Of a stretch of 64,000 bases of DNA, positions 49,902 through 59,928 are shown in pieces. The stretch covers positions 1-64,000 of the forward strand of contig JBGUZU010000005.1 in NCBI GenBank assembly GCA_045223915.1. Direction: 5' to 3'. Source of the stretch: Ruminimicrobiellum sp045223915 (GTDB lineage Bacteria; Elusimicrobiota; Endomicrobiia; Endomicrobiales; Endomicrobiaceae). A model generated the notes under the pieces. The model saw only the letters and a program-made list of their open reading frames with translations. It was not told where the DNA came from and did no database searches. Positions within the stretch are counted from its first letter, which is position 1. Each line of letters begins with the position of its first letter. The translations under genes were made by a program, and so were the position numbers.

Positions 49902-50088
49902 TTTTGTAACCGATGAAAAATTTATTTATCGTCAAAATTGTATACTATTAATTAAAAAAAATCAATGATATTACAGACTGAAATATAGATAAAAAAAACA
50001 TAATATTATAAAATATTAAGCTGTATGGTTGTTGATTTTTAATTTGAGATATAGAAAATAAAAAGAATATATGTTTGCGGAGAAAAAA

Positions 50089-51384
50089 ATGTATAAAACT
50101 TTATTAGAAAAAATAAATTCAAAGAAAGCAAATATAGGAGTTATAGGTTTGGGCTATGTTGGCCTTCCTTTAGCTGTAGAACTTGCGAAGAAAGGTTTTA
50201 ATGTAACTGGATTAGAAGTAGATTCCAAAAAAGTTGAAGACATAAAAAATAAGAAATCCTATATAGGTGATATAGAAACAAAAGATATAAGAGAATTAGT
50301 AGAATCGAAGAAGCTTTCTGCAACAACAAATTTTAAAGCGATATCGAAATTAGATGTCGTTATTATATGTGTTCCTACACCTTTAAGGAAATCTAAAGAT
50401 CCCGATGTTTCATACATCGTTTCCGCAACAAAAGAAATAAAAGATAACCTCCAAAAAGGACAGTTAATAATACTTGAATCTACAACATATCCGGGAACAA
50501 CGGCAGAATTAGTTTTGCCTATGCTTGAATCTACGGGATTGAAAGCAAGTAAAGATTTCTTCTTGGCATTCAGTCCGGAAAGAATAGATCCTGCAAATAA
50601 AAAGTTTACTATTGCAAATACAACGAAAGTTGTAGGCGGTATATGTAATAAGTCTACCGAACTTACAGCTGCCGTTTACGGAAGTTTTACAAAGGTTCAT
50701 AAAGTATCATCAACACAAGCGGCAGAGATGGTAAAATTGTTGGAAAATACTTTTAGAGCAGTAAATATAGGTCTTGTTAATGAAGTGGCATTAATGTGTG
50801 ACAGATTAGGTTTGAGTGTTTGGGAAATAATAAATGCTTCTGCAACAAAACCTTTTGGCTTTATGAAGTTTACTCCCGGTCCCGGAATAGGCGGGCATTG
50901 TATTCCTTTGGATCCGCATTATTTGGCATGGAAGTTAAAGACATTGAACTTTTATTCAAGATTTATAGAACTTGCAGGTGAAATAAATGCAAAAATGCCG
51001 GAATATGTAATAACAAAATTAGCAGATGCATTAAACGAAAAATCTAAATCGATTAAAAATTCAAAAGTGCTTGTTCTAGGTGTTGCATATAAAAAAGATG
51101 TTTCCGATATGAGAGAATCTCCTGCAATTGATGTTATGTATTTGTTGAACAAGAAACAAGCAAAACTTTCATATTATGATCCGTATGTTCCGACAGTCAA
51201 AATAGGAAACAAAGTATTAAAATCTGAAAAGAATATTAAAAATATTTCAAAGTATGATGTTGTTATGATATTAACTGATCATACTTGTATAGACTATGCG
51301 GATGTAGTAAAAAAATCTAAACTTGTTTTTGATACAAGAAATGCAACAAATTTAATGAAATCATCAAAAATAGTAAGGATATAA
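50089..51384 (+). CDS. UDP-N-acetylglucosamine/-mannosamine dehydrogenase-like enzyme
   Basis: 431 aa from ATG 50089 (GGAG upstream; a start at 50071 is less likely). UDP-sugar dehydrogenase: GVIGLGYVGLPLAVELA (NAD site), VPTPLRKSKDPD, STTYPGTTAE, GPGIGGHCIPLDP (catalytic Cys) and a C-terminal UDPG_MGDP_dh_C domain. Closest to the WbpA/TviB/WecC type, which forms a uronic acid sugar nucleotide for surface polysaccharides. The substrate cannot be fixed by eye. Two glycosyltransferases follow. Confidence 0.9.
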   Translation: MYKTLLEKINSKKANIGVIGLGYVGLPLAVELAKKGFNVTGLEVDSKKVEDIKNKKSYIGDIETKDIRELVESKKLSATTNFKAISKLDVVIICVPTPLRKSKDPDVSYIVSATKEIKDNLQKGQLIILESTTYPGTTAELVLPMLESTGLKASKDFFLAFSPERIDPANKKFTIANTTKVVGGICNKSTELTAAVYGSFTKVHKVSSTQAAEMVKLLENTFRAVNIGLVNEVALMCDRLGLSVWEIINASATKPFGFMKFTPGPGIGGHCIPLDPHYLAWKLKTLNFYSRFIELAGEINAKMPEYVITKLADALNEKSKSIKNSKVLVLGVAYKKDVSDMRESPAIDVMYLLNKKQAKLSYYDPYVPTVKIGNKVLKSEKNIKNISKYDVVMILTDHTCIDYADVVKKSKLVFDTRNATNLMKSSKIVRI

Positions 51385-51387
51385 TTG

Positions 51388-52197
51388 GTGAATAAAGGGA
51401 AAAAATTATCAATTGTTTTGGTTACGAGAAATTCTAAATCCGTGTTATTTGATTGCCTTAAAGCATTGGATAATAACGACGAAATTACATCTTCGAAAAA
51501 TTCTCAATGGATTATAGTTGATAATGATAGTACCGATGGTTCAATAGAAGAAGTTTTAAATTTATATCCGCAAACACAAGTTATAAAGAACAAAGAGAAT
51601 TTAGGTTTCGCAAAAGCTGCAAACCAAGGTTTTAATGTATCCGAAACAGATTTTATTCTTTATATAAATACCGATACGGAAATTAAAAAAAATTCAATAT
51701 CAAAATTGTATGATAAAATAATTTCAGATAGAAGTATTGCGGTTATCGGACCGAGACTTTTAAGGAAAAATAATACTATTCAAAAATCGGTTTATCCGGA
51801 AGCAACTTTATATACAGAAATTTTTAAACCTATAGTAAAATTGTCCGTTTCAATAAAAGAAAATTTTTATAAAGCAGGTAAATGTTACACTGTTAATTCG
51901 TTGAGAGGAGCTTGTTTTATAATAAATAAAGAGTATATGAAACAAGTCGGTGGTTTTGATGAAAGATATTTTTTTTATTTGGAAGAAACTGACTTGTTCA
52001 GGCAATTAAAATTGATTGGCAAAAAGATTTGTTATCTTCCGGAAAGTGAAGTTTATCATTACGGCGGTCTTGGAAGTGATGATAAAATGACATTCAACAA
52101 GAAAAAAATGTATAACGAATCACTTTTAAAATATTTTAATAAAAACAGAAATAAATTTGAAAATTTTATTATAAGGATGTTGATAAAGAACAAATGA
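51388..52197 (+). CDS. Family 2 glycosyltransferase (rhamnosyltransferase-like)
   Basis: 269 aa from GTG 51388 (AAGGA 8 bp upstream). TTG 51385 is possible. GT-A motifs LSIVLVTRNSK, VDNDSTDGS, ENLGFAKAANQG, NTDTE and ARG..FDERYFFYLEETDL. It adds a sugar to a surface glycan. It overlaps the next gene by 4 bp. Confidence 0.9.
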   Translation: MNKGKKLSIVLVTRNSKSVLFDCLKALDNNDEITSSKNSQWIIVDNDSTDGSIEEVLNLYPQTQVIKNKENLGFAKAANQGFNVSETDFILYINTDTEIKKNSISKLYDKIISDRSIAVIGPRLLRKNNTIQKSVYPEATLYTEIFKPIVKLSVSIKENFYKAGKCYTVNSLRGACFIINKEYMKQVGGFDERYFFYLEETDLFRQLKLIGKKICYLPESEVYHYGGLGSDDKMTFNKKKMYNESLLKYFNKNRNKFENFIIRMLIKNK

Positions 52198-52946
52198 AAA
52201 TATCATTAGTAATGATTACCAAAGACGAAGAAAAAAATATTGCCAAATCATTAGAAAGTGTTAAAGGTTTGGTAAGTGAGATTATTGTCGTAGACAGCGG
52301 TTCAACGGACAACACAAATAAAATTGCACAATCTTATGGAGCAAAAATTTTTAAAAGACCTTTCGATAATTTTTCCGCTCAAAAAAATTATGCATTGTCT
52401 CTTGCTTTAAACGAATGGGTATTACACCTTGATGCCGACGAAGTGTTATCGGAACAACTAAAAGAAGAGATAAGAAATGCCGTAGAAACAGCACAATGTG
52501 ACGGCTTTATGTTAACAAGAGAAAATTTTTTTCTTGGCAGAAAAATGAAATATTCCGGAGTAGCAAAAGAAGACAGACTTAGACTTGCAAAAAAATCTTT
52601 ATCGAAATATGTGGGTGGAATTATTCATGAAGAATTGGTTGTTGACGGGAAAGTCGGTAAATTAAACAATGTTTTTTATCATTATACATGTCAGAATTTA
52701 GATGGATATTTTAATAAATTTGAGCAATATACCACTTTCGGTGCATTGAAAATGGCCGGGAAAAACAAAAAATCAAAAATTATTGATATTGTTTTTAGAC
52801 CACCGATTGAATTTACAAAAAGATATATTTTAAAACTTGGTTTTTTAGATGGATTTGAAGGCTTTGTTTGGGCGGTGTTGGGTTCATATTACACTTTCGC
52901 AAAATATGTAAAACTTTATTTGTTGAACAAGAAGGGTAATCAATAA
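52194..52946 (+). CDS. Family 2 glycosyltransferase (WaaE/KdtX-like)
   Basis: 250 aa. ISLVMITKDEEKNIAKSLES, VVDSGSTDNT, FDNFSAQKNYAL and HLDADEVL, with DxD at about 82-84. The layout resembles the lipopolysaccharide-core glucosyltransferase WaaE group. The C-terminal hydrophobic part suggests membrane contact. It ends exactly where lgt starts. Confidence 0.88.
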   Translation: MKISLVMITKDEEKNIAKSLESVKGLVSEIIVVDSGSTDNTNKIAQSYGAKIFKRPFDNFSAQKNYALSLALNEWVLHLDADEVLSEQLKEEIRNAVETAQCDGFMLTRENFFLGRKMKYSGVAKEDRLRLAKKSLSKYVGGIIHEELVVDGKVGKLNNVFYHYTCQNLDGYFNKFEQYTTFGALKMAGKNKKSKIIDIVFRPPIEFTKRYILKLGFLDGFEGFVWAVLGSYYTFAKYVKLYLLNKKGNQ

Positions 52947-53675
52947 ATGTATCCTGAACTTTTTTCCATCGGTAATATCACAATATATACTTACGGCGTT
53001 CTTGTAGCACTGGGTTTTTTTATAGGTATGCAATATATTGTTAGATATTCAAGAAATATAGTAAACAAACAACAAGTATATGATTTTTTATTTTATGTGA
53101 TTTTAATCGGTATTATAGGCGCAAGATTATTTTATGTGATGCTTGATTTACCGTATTATAAATCTAATCCTTTGGAAATTTTGCAAGTTTGGAAAGGCGG
53201 ACTTGTATATTACGGCGGTTTTGTTGCAGTATTGATTTTTGCATTTTTTTATTGCAGATACAAAAAAATAAATATTATAAAACTTACAGATGTTTTTGCA
53301 CCGGCTTTAGCATTGGGACATGCTTTCGGAAGAATAGGTTGTTTCTTTTCAGGATGTTGTTACGGAAAAAGCAGTGATTGTTTTTTAGCAATAGCGCATA
53401 AACATCCGACACAATTATATGAAGCTTTCGGTAATTTTATAATATTTTTTATGTTACATAACTTTTTAAAAAAATCGCATAAAGACGGATATGTTTTTGT
53501 TTCGTATATGATACTATATTCAGCTTTAAGATTTTTTGTTGAGTTGTTCAGAGGAGATGACAGGGGAATATTTTTTCTCGGGTTATCTCCGGCACAAAAT
53601 ATTTCTATAGTTATATTTGTTATAGCAGTGGTAATTTTGTTGTTTACAAAAAACGGGGCTAAAAATGAAAAATAA
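52947..53675 (+). CDS. lgt: Prolipoprotein diacylglyceryl transferase
   Basis: 242 aa with about seven membrane segments. The Lgt signature GHAFGRIGCFFSGCCYGK is complete. YTYGVLVALGFF and the C-terminal RFFVELFRGD are also present. It adds diacylglycerol to the lipobox cysteine of prolipoproteins in the inner membrane. It overlaps rluD by 11 bp. Confidence 0.95.
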   Translation: MYPELFSIGNITIYTYGVLVALGFFIGMQYIVRYSRNIVNKQQVYDFLFYVILIGIIGARLFYVMLDLPYYKSNPLEILQVWKGGLVYYGGFVAVLIFAFFYCRYKKINIIKLTDVFAPALALGHAFGRIGCFFSGCCYGKSSDCFLAIAHKHPTQLYEAFGNFIIFFMLHNFLKKSHKDGYVFVSYMILYSALRFFVELFRGDDRGIFFLGLSPAQNISIVIFVIAVVILLFTKNGAKNEK

Positions 53676-54558
53676 GTTTATTTGCGAAAAAGATACAAAT
53701 GAAAGATTAGATTGTTTTATGAATAATTTACACAAAGAATATTCAAGAACATATTTTCAAAATATGATAAAAGAAGGCAAATTGTTGGTGAACGGTAAAA
53801 AAGTTCATTCCAGTTATAAAGCAAAACAGAATGATAACATAGAATATACTATTGAAGATAATGTTGAAATTTCTTTAAAGCCGGAAAATATTCCTTTAAA
53901 TATTATTTATGAAGATGACGACATAATAGTTATAAACAAACAAGCGGATTTGGTTGTTCATCCTTCTTTCGGTCACGAAACGGGAACATTGCTTAATGCT
54001 TTGTTATATCATTTCAAAGGAAAATGCAGCCCGTTTATGGTTCACAGATTGGATAAAGATACAACAGGTGCAATAATTTTTGCAAAAAACGAAAAATCAA
54101 AAGTTTCCCTGTCGAAACAATTTCAAAAAAGAGCAATACATAAAACTTATGTTACGGCGGTAACAGGAACGGTTGTTGAAGAACAGGGTAGAATAGAAGC
54201 TCCGTTAGGCCGTTCCATGCAGAACAGAAAAATTATAGAAGTAGGTCCTCTTGCAAAGAAAATGGCAATAACGGAATTTAAAGTTTTGTCCAGAAGCAGA
54301 GATGTTTCTTTGCTTGAAGTTCATATTATTACGGGAAGAACACACCAAATAAGAAGTCATATGAAATATATAGGACATCCCGTTTTGGGAGATGTTGATT
54401 ACGGCGGCAGTGACCATTTAAAAGATATAAAATTTACAAGACAAATGTTACATTCTTACAGAGTTAGATTTACTCATCCTGTGACAAGTAAGGAAATGGA
54501 GTTTATTGCTCCTTTACCGGAAGACATGAAAAATTTGTTTAAAAATATAAAACTATAA
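53665..54558 (+). CDS. rluD: RluD-family pseudouridine synthase
   Basis: 297 aa. N-terminal S4 RNA-binding domain (about 10-70), then the RluA/RluD catalytic domain with HRLDKDTTGAIIFAKN (catalytic Asp), IIYEDDDIIVINK and ITGRTHQIRSHM. It modifies 23S rRNA, probably the helix 69 sites. Substrate specificity (RluD or RluC) is inferred from similarity only. Confidence 0.92.
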   Translation: MKNKFICEKDTNERLDCFMNNLHKEYSRTYFQNMIKEGKLLVNGKKVHSSYKAKQNDNIEYTIEDNVEISLKPENIPLNIIYEDDDIIVINKQADLVVHPSFGHETGTLLNALLYHFKGKCSPFMVHRLDKDTTGAIIFAKNEKSKVSLSKQFQKRAIHKTYVTAVTGTVVEEQGRIEAPLGRSMQNRKIIEVGPLAKKMAITEFKVLSRSRDVSLLEVHIITGRTHQIRSHMKYIGHPVLGDVDYGGSDHLKDIKFTRQMLHSYRVRFTHPVTSKEMEFIAPLPEDMKNLFKNIKL

Positions 54559-54563
54559 TTGTT

Positions 54564-56264
54564 ATGATAAAAAATATAAAAAAATTCTTAAACACAAATA
54601 TATTTTTCTTAATACTATTAACAATAGTAGCTTTTTCTTTGTATGGAAAATCAATTAATTTTGGTTTAACAGAATTGGACGATAACGGTTTAATAACAAA
54701 CAACGTCGGTTTCATTTCCTACATAGAGAATATACCTAAATTGTTTACTATGTCACCATACTATAATAATTCTACATCGTATTATAGGCCTATGTTATCG
54801 GTATCGTTTGCAATAGAAGCTTTTTTCGTTAGAGATAATTTAAAACTATATCATGTAACTAATATTATTCTATTTGTTTTATCACTATATCTTTTTTATT
54901 TGTTTTGTATGGAGTTAAAACTTAATTCTATAATAACAAAGTTTGTGTTACTTGTAGTTGCAGTTCATCCTATGCTTACATCTATAGTAGTGTGGATACC
55001 GGGTAGAAATGACAGTTTATTAGCACTTTTTTTTATTTCATCTTTTGTTTTTTTTATAAGATACTTAAATACTCAAAAAATAAAATATGCTTTCTTTTTC
55101 GGTTTTTTCTTTATTCTTTCTCTTTTTACAAAGGAAACATTCTTATTGTTAATTCCTACATATTTTGTTTATTTGCTTTTTTACAAGAGAGACTTTTCAA
55201 AAAAGAAACTATTATTCCTTTTTACATCTTTAATTCCTTTTGTAATAATATTTTTTATATTAAGGAAAATTTCCATTGTTACCTTCGGTTACGAACATTA
55301 TTTTTTAAAAATTAATGTTATATTTGTTAACTTAGTTAAATATACATTTATGTTTTTCTATAACTTTTTCGTTCCCGAATATATTCCGATGATGCTGTTT
55401 AATGCCGGCTTAAGTTTAAAAATAATTATTTATAATTGTTTATTTACATTAATACTGATTTTCGTGTTGTATAAAAAAATATTACCTGTGAAAATATTTG
55501 TTTTTTCGATTCTAATTGTTTTCCTGTCTTTAGCACCTACTTTCTTACAAGAAGAAATTGTTTATTTGAATCATAGAATCTTTGTCTCCTCGATAGGTTT
55601 TGTGATTATTCTTGTTTCTGTTTTGGATTGCTTGTTTACAAAAGTTTATAAGTTGAAACCATTTTTTATTGTTTTTTTTATAATAGCTTTTGTCGGCCTT
55701 TTTTGCCTTTCATATAAACAAGCGGATAAGTATAAAGACAATGAAGCTTTTTGGGTAAATTCATACATTGATAGCCCAAACTTTTATTTAGTGTGCCAAA
55801 ACTTATCTAAAATTTATATGGACAGGGGTATGTTAAAAGAAGCCGAATATTATGCAAAAAAAACAGTAGAATTGAAACAAAGTTATGCAACATTTATACA
55901 GTACGCAATCTTTTTGATAAAAACAGGTGATTTAGAGCAAGCAGAAACAGCTTTGATTGAAATGGAAAAAGATGTGAAAAAAAACAAGGATCTATGCAAT
56001 TCTTTGTTAAGTGAAGTTTATTATAAACAAAACAATTATGAAAAGGCATTACAACATGCACTGAAAGCATATGATTTAGCTTACACATTTAAACCAAGTT
56101 ATTGCGAACAATTGGCAACAATATATGATGCAATGGAAAACTATGATGAAGAAATAAAGATGTATGAAAAACTGTTAAATTACGATAGAAGAAATAAAGA
56201 CTATAAAAATAAAATGATGGAACTTAAAGAGAAAATAAACAATAGGAAAATGAAAAATGCTTGA
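54564..56264 (+). CDS. Multi-spanning membrane protein with TPRs (TMTC/GT-C-like)
   Basis: 566 aa. About ten hydrophobic segments (residues ~12-385), then TPR-like helices (~400-560). The N-terminal part has the GT-C-like features FGLTELDDNGLI, YYRPMLSVSF, HVTNIILF and VVWIPGRNDS, as in TMTC-type O-mannosyltransferases and related bacterial lipid-linked glycosyltransferases. It may glycosylate exported proteins with a polyprenyl-phosphate sugar. It starts 5 bp after rluD and overlaps the radical SAM gene by 8 bp. Substrate unknown. Confidence 0.78.
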   Translation: MIKNIKKFLNTNIFFLILLTIVAFSLYGKSINFGLTELDDNGLITNNVGFISYIENIPKLFTMSPYYNNSTSYYRPMLSVSFAIEAFFVRDNLKLYHVTNIILFVLSLYLFYLFCMELKLNSIITKFVLLVVAVHPMLTSIVVWIPGRNDSLLALFFISSFVFFIRYLNTQKIKYAFFFGFFFILSLFTKETFLLLIPTYFVYLLFYKRDFSKKKLLFLFTSLIPFVIIFFILRKISIVTFGYEHYFLKINVIFVNLVKYTFMFFYNFFVPEYIPMMLFNAGLSLKIIIYNCLFTLILIFVLYKKILPVKIFVFSILIVFLSLAPTFLQEEIVYLNHRIFVSSIGFVIILVSVLDCLFTKVYKLKPFFIVFFIIAFVGLFCLSYKQADKYKDNEAFWVNSYIDSPNFYLVCQNLSKIYMDRGMLKEAEYYAKKTVELKQSYATFIQYAIFLIKTGDLEQAETALIEMEKDVKKNKDLCNSLLSEVYYKQNNYEKALQHALKAYDLAYTFKPSYCEQLATIYDAMENYDEEIKMYEKLLNYDRRNKDYKNKMMELKEKINNRKMKNA

Positions 56265-58710
56265 TTTGGATAAAATATTACCTTTGGTTCAAAGACCGTC
56301 AAGATATATAAATCATGAAATAAATTCATATAAACCGGATATGGAAAACGATGTTTCTATATGTTTGTGTTTTCCTGATATTTATGAGATAGGTGCATCA
56401 AATTTAGGGCTTGAGATTTTATATCACTTGGTTAACGAAAAAAAAGTTGCAAGATGCGAAAGAGCATATGCTCCGGATACGGATTTGGAACAAATATTAA
56501 GGCAAGAAAAATTAAGCCTTTTTTCTTTGGAATCCAAAAGTCCGTTAAAAGAGTTTGATATTGTCGGTTTCAGTTTACAGTGCGAACTTGTGGGAACAAA
56601 TATTGTCAATATGTTATCTTTGTCTGATATCTCTGTTTTTGCAAAGGACAGAAAAGAAGATGAACCTTTGATTATCGGCGGCGGACCTGTAATGGCAAAC
56701 CCTGAACCGTTTGCGGATTTTTTTGATTTGTTTACCATAGGTGACGGAGAGGTTTCCATGGTTAAAATTTTGGAAACTTACAGAACTTGCAAGAAAAATA
56801 AATTAAGCAGGAAAGAAACGCTTTTTGAACTTTCTAAAATAGAAGGTATTTATATACCGGCATTTTACGATGTCAGTTATAATGAAAACAATACCGTAAA
56901 ATCCATAAAACCAAACATTGAAGGTGTTCCCGAAACGATAAAGAAAACAATAGTGGATTTAGATAAAGTATTTTTTCATAACAATAAAATTGTTCCTTTT
57001 GTTGAAACCGTTCACAACAGATTGAATATTGAAGTGGCAAGAGGATGTGTAGGAAGATGCAGATTCTGTCAGGCATCAAAATATTACAGACCTTGGCGGG
57101 CAAGAAAAGTAGAAACTCTTTTAAATTTGTTGGATGAAAGTTTAAAAAATACCGGATATGAAGAAGTTTCTTTTTCATCGTTATCTTGTACCGACTATAA
57201 AGATTTGGAAGAACTTTTATTACAGACAAACGAAAAATATTATAAACAAAACCTTAATGTAACGTTGCCGTCAATGAGATGTAATAAATTTTCATTAAAA
57301 GTTGCCGAATACTTAAACAGAGATAAAAAGCCCTCGATAACTTTTGCTCCTGAAGCAGGTTCTGACAGATTAAGAAATGTTATAGGAAAGTATTTGTCCG
57401 AAAACGAAATAGTTGATACTCTTAACTTTGCTTATCAAATGGGGTGGCGAGCAATAAAATTATATTTTATGATAGGGCTTCCTACGGAAACATTGGAAGA
57501 TATTTCTGCAATAAAAACACTTATTGATAAGGTTAGAAAAACGGCTAACAGATTAAATTTCAGTATAACAGTATCTCCGTTTGTTCCAAAAGCCCAGACA
57601 GCATTTCAATGGGAACCGATGTTTTCAAGTGAATATTTCAGTAATGTTATAACAAATATTAAAAAAACTGTTCCGGCAGATATTAGAGCACATAACCATC
57701 AATCAAGTATAATAGAAGCTTTCTTGGCAAGAGCCGACAGAAGAGTTTCAAAAGCGATATATATTGCCTGGCAAAAAGGTATGAGATTTGATCAATGGAA
57801 AGATAAATTTAATTTTGAAGTTTGGACAGAAAGCATAAAAGAAGCCGGTTTTGATTTAAACTTTTATGTTTACAGAAGAAGAGGGTTTGATGAAGTATTA
57901 CCGTGGCAACATATTAATTTAGGTGTAGACAAACAATTTCTTTATAACGATTATACAAACGGAATTAAAGAAACCGCAAATGCCGTTTTAGGTAAAGAAA
58001 AACAAGTAACAAAACTTCCCGAAAATATTTCTTCGGTAAAGAAAGAAATATTTGAAACAAAGTTTAGAGTATTATTAAAATTTTCAAGAACAGGATATGT
58101 GAAGTATGTATCACAACTTGAACAAATAGATTTCTTCAGAAGAGCATTTAAGAGAACAAATTTACCATTGGCATATACAAACGGTTTCAGTCCGCAGGTG
58201 AAAGCCGCTTTCGGGCCGGCAATAGCTGTAGGTTATGAAAGTGACAGCGAATATGTTGACTTATCTTTAACAAGCAAAGTAGAGATAGAAACCATAAAAC
58301 AGGAAATATCAAGAATTTTGCCGGAAGGATACACTTTACTTGATGCCAAATACATTCCTTTGCGATTACCTTCAATAGAAGGCCTTATAAATTTAGCCGA
58401 ATATACGGTTAAAGGCATTAAATTAGAGCAAAGTTATTTAGATGAATATTTAAAACAGGATAAAATTTTAGTTACGAAAGAAAAAAAAGGTAAACAAACG
58501 ATAATAGATATAAAAGAACTTATAAAAAATATACAAATTGTAGATTCGAATACATTTAAAATTTTTATCAGATTTTTACCGGCAAAAAACATGAAACTTG
58601 AAAAAATTTTGCAAAACTTGTTGAAAATACAAGAAAAAGATGTAAAAATATTGTATACTAAAAGAGATAAGTTATTTGTTGAAAACAAAGGAATTGTTTA
58701 TGAAATTTAA
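56257..58710 (+). CDS. Radical SAM protein (TIGR03960-like) fused to DUF2344
   Basis: 817 aa. A B12-binding-like N-terminal domain (about 1-200; DIYEIGASNLGLEIL, IGGGPVMANPEPFADF) precedes the radical SAM core with CVGRCRFCQ. A C-terminal DUF2344 (about 600-817) contains RTGYVKYVSQLEQID and NGFSPQVKAAFGPA. Many genomes have these as two neighbouring genes next to rng/rplU. Here they are one polypeptide close to rng. An RNA-modification or ribosome-related job is likely but unknown. Confidence 0.88.
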   Translation: MLDLDKILPLVQRPSRYINHEINSYKPDMENDVSICLCFPDIYEIGASNLGLEILYHLVNEKKVARCERAYAPDTDLEQILRQEKLSLFSLESKSPLKEFDIVGFSLQCELVGTNIVNMLSLSDISVFAKDRKEDEPLIIGGGPVMANPEPFADFFDLFTIGDGEVSMVKILETYRTCKKNKLSRKETLFELSKIEGIYIPAFYDVSYNENNTVKSIKPNIEGVPETIKKTIVDLDKVFFHNNKIVPFVETVHNRLNIEVARGCVGRCRFCQASKYYRPWRARKVETLLNLLDESLKNTGYEEVSFSSLSCTDYKDLEELLLQTNEKYYKQNLNVTLPSMRCNKFSLKVAEYLNRDKKPSITFAPEAGSDRLRNVIGKYLSENEIVDTLNFAYQMGWRAIKLYFMIGLPTETLEDISAIKTLIDKVRKTANRLNFSITVSPFVPKAQTAFQWEPMFSSEYFSNVITNIKKTVPADIRAHNHQSSIIEAFLARADRRVSKAIYIAWQKGMRFDQWKDKFNFEVWTESIKEAGFDLNFYVYRRRGFDEVLPWQHINLGVDKQFLYNDYTNGIKETANAVLGKEKQVTKLPENISSVKKEIFETKFRVLLKFSRTGYVKYVSQLEQIDFFRRAFKRTNLPLAYTNGFSPQVKAAFGPAIAVGYESDSEYVDLSLTSKVEIETIKQEISRILPEGYTLLDAKYIPLRLPSIEGLINLAEYTVKGIKLEQSYLDEYLKQDKILVTKEKKGKQTIIDIKELIKNIQIVDSNTFKIFIRFLPAKNMKLEKILQNLLKIQEKDVKILYTKRDKLFVENKGIVYEI

Positions 58711-59914
58711 AATGACAGCTGTTTTTATGCTTGTTTGTTTTTTATCATCGGCGATTTTTGCGGATAAGTCAATTTTGTATATGAGTGACAGTATACATGT
58801 TTCCGATTATTTTAATACAAAGTATGTGGACATGTTACAAAGTTTAATTGATGATGATTTCGGAAAGGGTGCAGTAAACGTCAGCAAAATTACAAAGTTT
58901 GATATGAATACAACACAATGTTTGGAAATTTGTGATGTCTTATTCAACAAAAAGCATCAAGATACTCTGATACTTAATGTAGGTGATTCTAACTATCATA
59001 ATTTATATGGCTTTGCCGCATATATGAAAAACAGAGACAGAGATAAACCTGTGGTTATAAGAGAAAGTAAGAATATCTATGAAATAAACAATGAAATGTT
59101 GAAGTTATATGGAAGCACCGGTAAAAGTACTTTAACAAAAGTTATAGGCGGTGTATATAATTCTATAATGGGTGGAGGTTCGGATAAAACTTTTAAACCT
59201 AAAGTTGTTCCTAATTTTTATGTTCTTAACAGCAATTTTACGGAAGATAATAATTTTATGGCAACAATAAAAACTTACGAACAGGCATGGCAACTTATAA
59301 GAGACAGCAGGTTTGATGAAGCAAAAACATTTTTGTCTTCCATTATAGAGAAGAAGCCGTCACAAAGTATGTTATATTATGCTTTGGGTTCAACATACTT
59401 GATGGAAAAATCCGATGGTTGTGAACTAAAAGCTTTACAATGTTTTGAAGACGGGGTATTGGTTGATCCGCTGAACAAATTGAATTTATGTTATAAAGGT
59501 TTAGAGTTAATTTATATGTTGTATAAAGGTGAAATTACGGCAGATGTGTTGTTCTTTGCAAGAGGAATAAGTCAATATATTACATTTCCGAGTGAAAGTT
59601 TGGAAGCTATAATGGCAATTAATACCGTAGATTATGACGAGAAAATACAAACAATAAATGATTGGATTTTATCGGATATAGACAAATTAAGAAATAAGGC
59701 ATTTACATCAAATACAAATTTAGTTTTTGCAGGTTATCCTGATGATATTCCAATAAATAATTTACTTTCGGATTATGCAAAAAATTCTTCTAAAGCTATG
59801 TATATGGAAAATGATAAAATAAACGATCAGGATAATTCTGATTTTACGATATATAGCATGGCGAAAAAAATATATGATTTTTTAAAAGGAAACAGAATTT
59901 TAATTAAAAAGTGA
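58700..59914 (+). CDS. Secreted protein of unknown function with TPR-like segment
   Basis: 404 aa from ATG 58700, overlapping the radical SAM gene by 11 bp. A Sec signal peptide covers about 1-22 (ends IFADK). The middle (about 195-275) has TPR-like helices (YEQAWQLIRDSRFDEAKTFL; YYALGSTYLMEK). I do not recognise a family. Because it is coupled between the radical SAM gene and rng, it is cotranscribed with RNA-metabolism genes but acts outside the cytoplasm. Confidence 0.72.
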   Translation: MKFKMTAVFMLVCFLSSAIFADKSILYMSDSIHVSDYFNTKYVDMLQSLIDDDFGKGAVNVSKITKFDMNTTQCLEICDVLFNKKHQDTLILNVGDSNYHNLYGFAAYMKNRDRDKPVVIRESKNIYEINNEMLKLYGSTGKSTLTKVIGGVYNSIMGGGSDKTFKPKVVPNFYVLNSNFTEDNNFMATIKTYEQAWQLIRDSRFDEAKTFLSSIIEKKPSQSMLYYALGSTYLMEKSDGCELKALQCFEDGVLVDPLNKLNLCYKGLELIYMLYKGEITADVLFFARGISQYITFPSESLEAIMAINTVDYDEKIQTINDWILSDIDKLRNKAFTSNTNLVFAGYPDDIPINNLLSDYAKNSSKAMYMENDKINDQDNSDFTIYSMAKKIYDFLKGNRILIKK

Positions 59915-59928
59915 GAACCGAAAATCAA

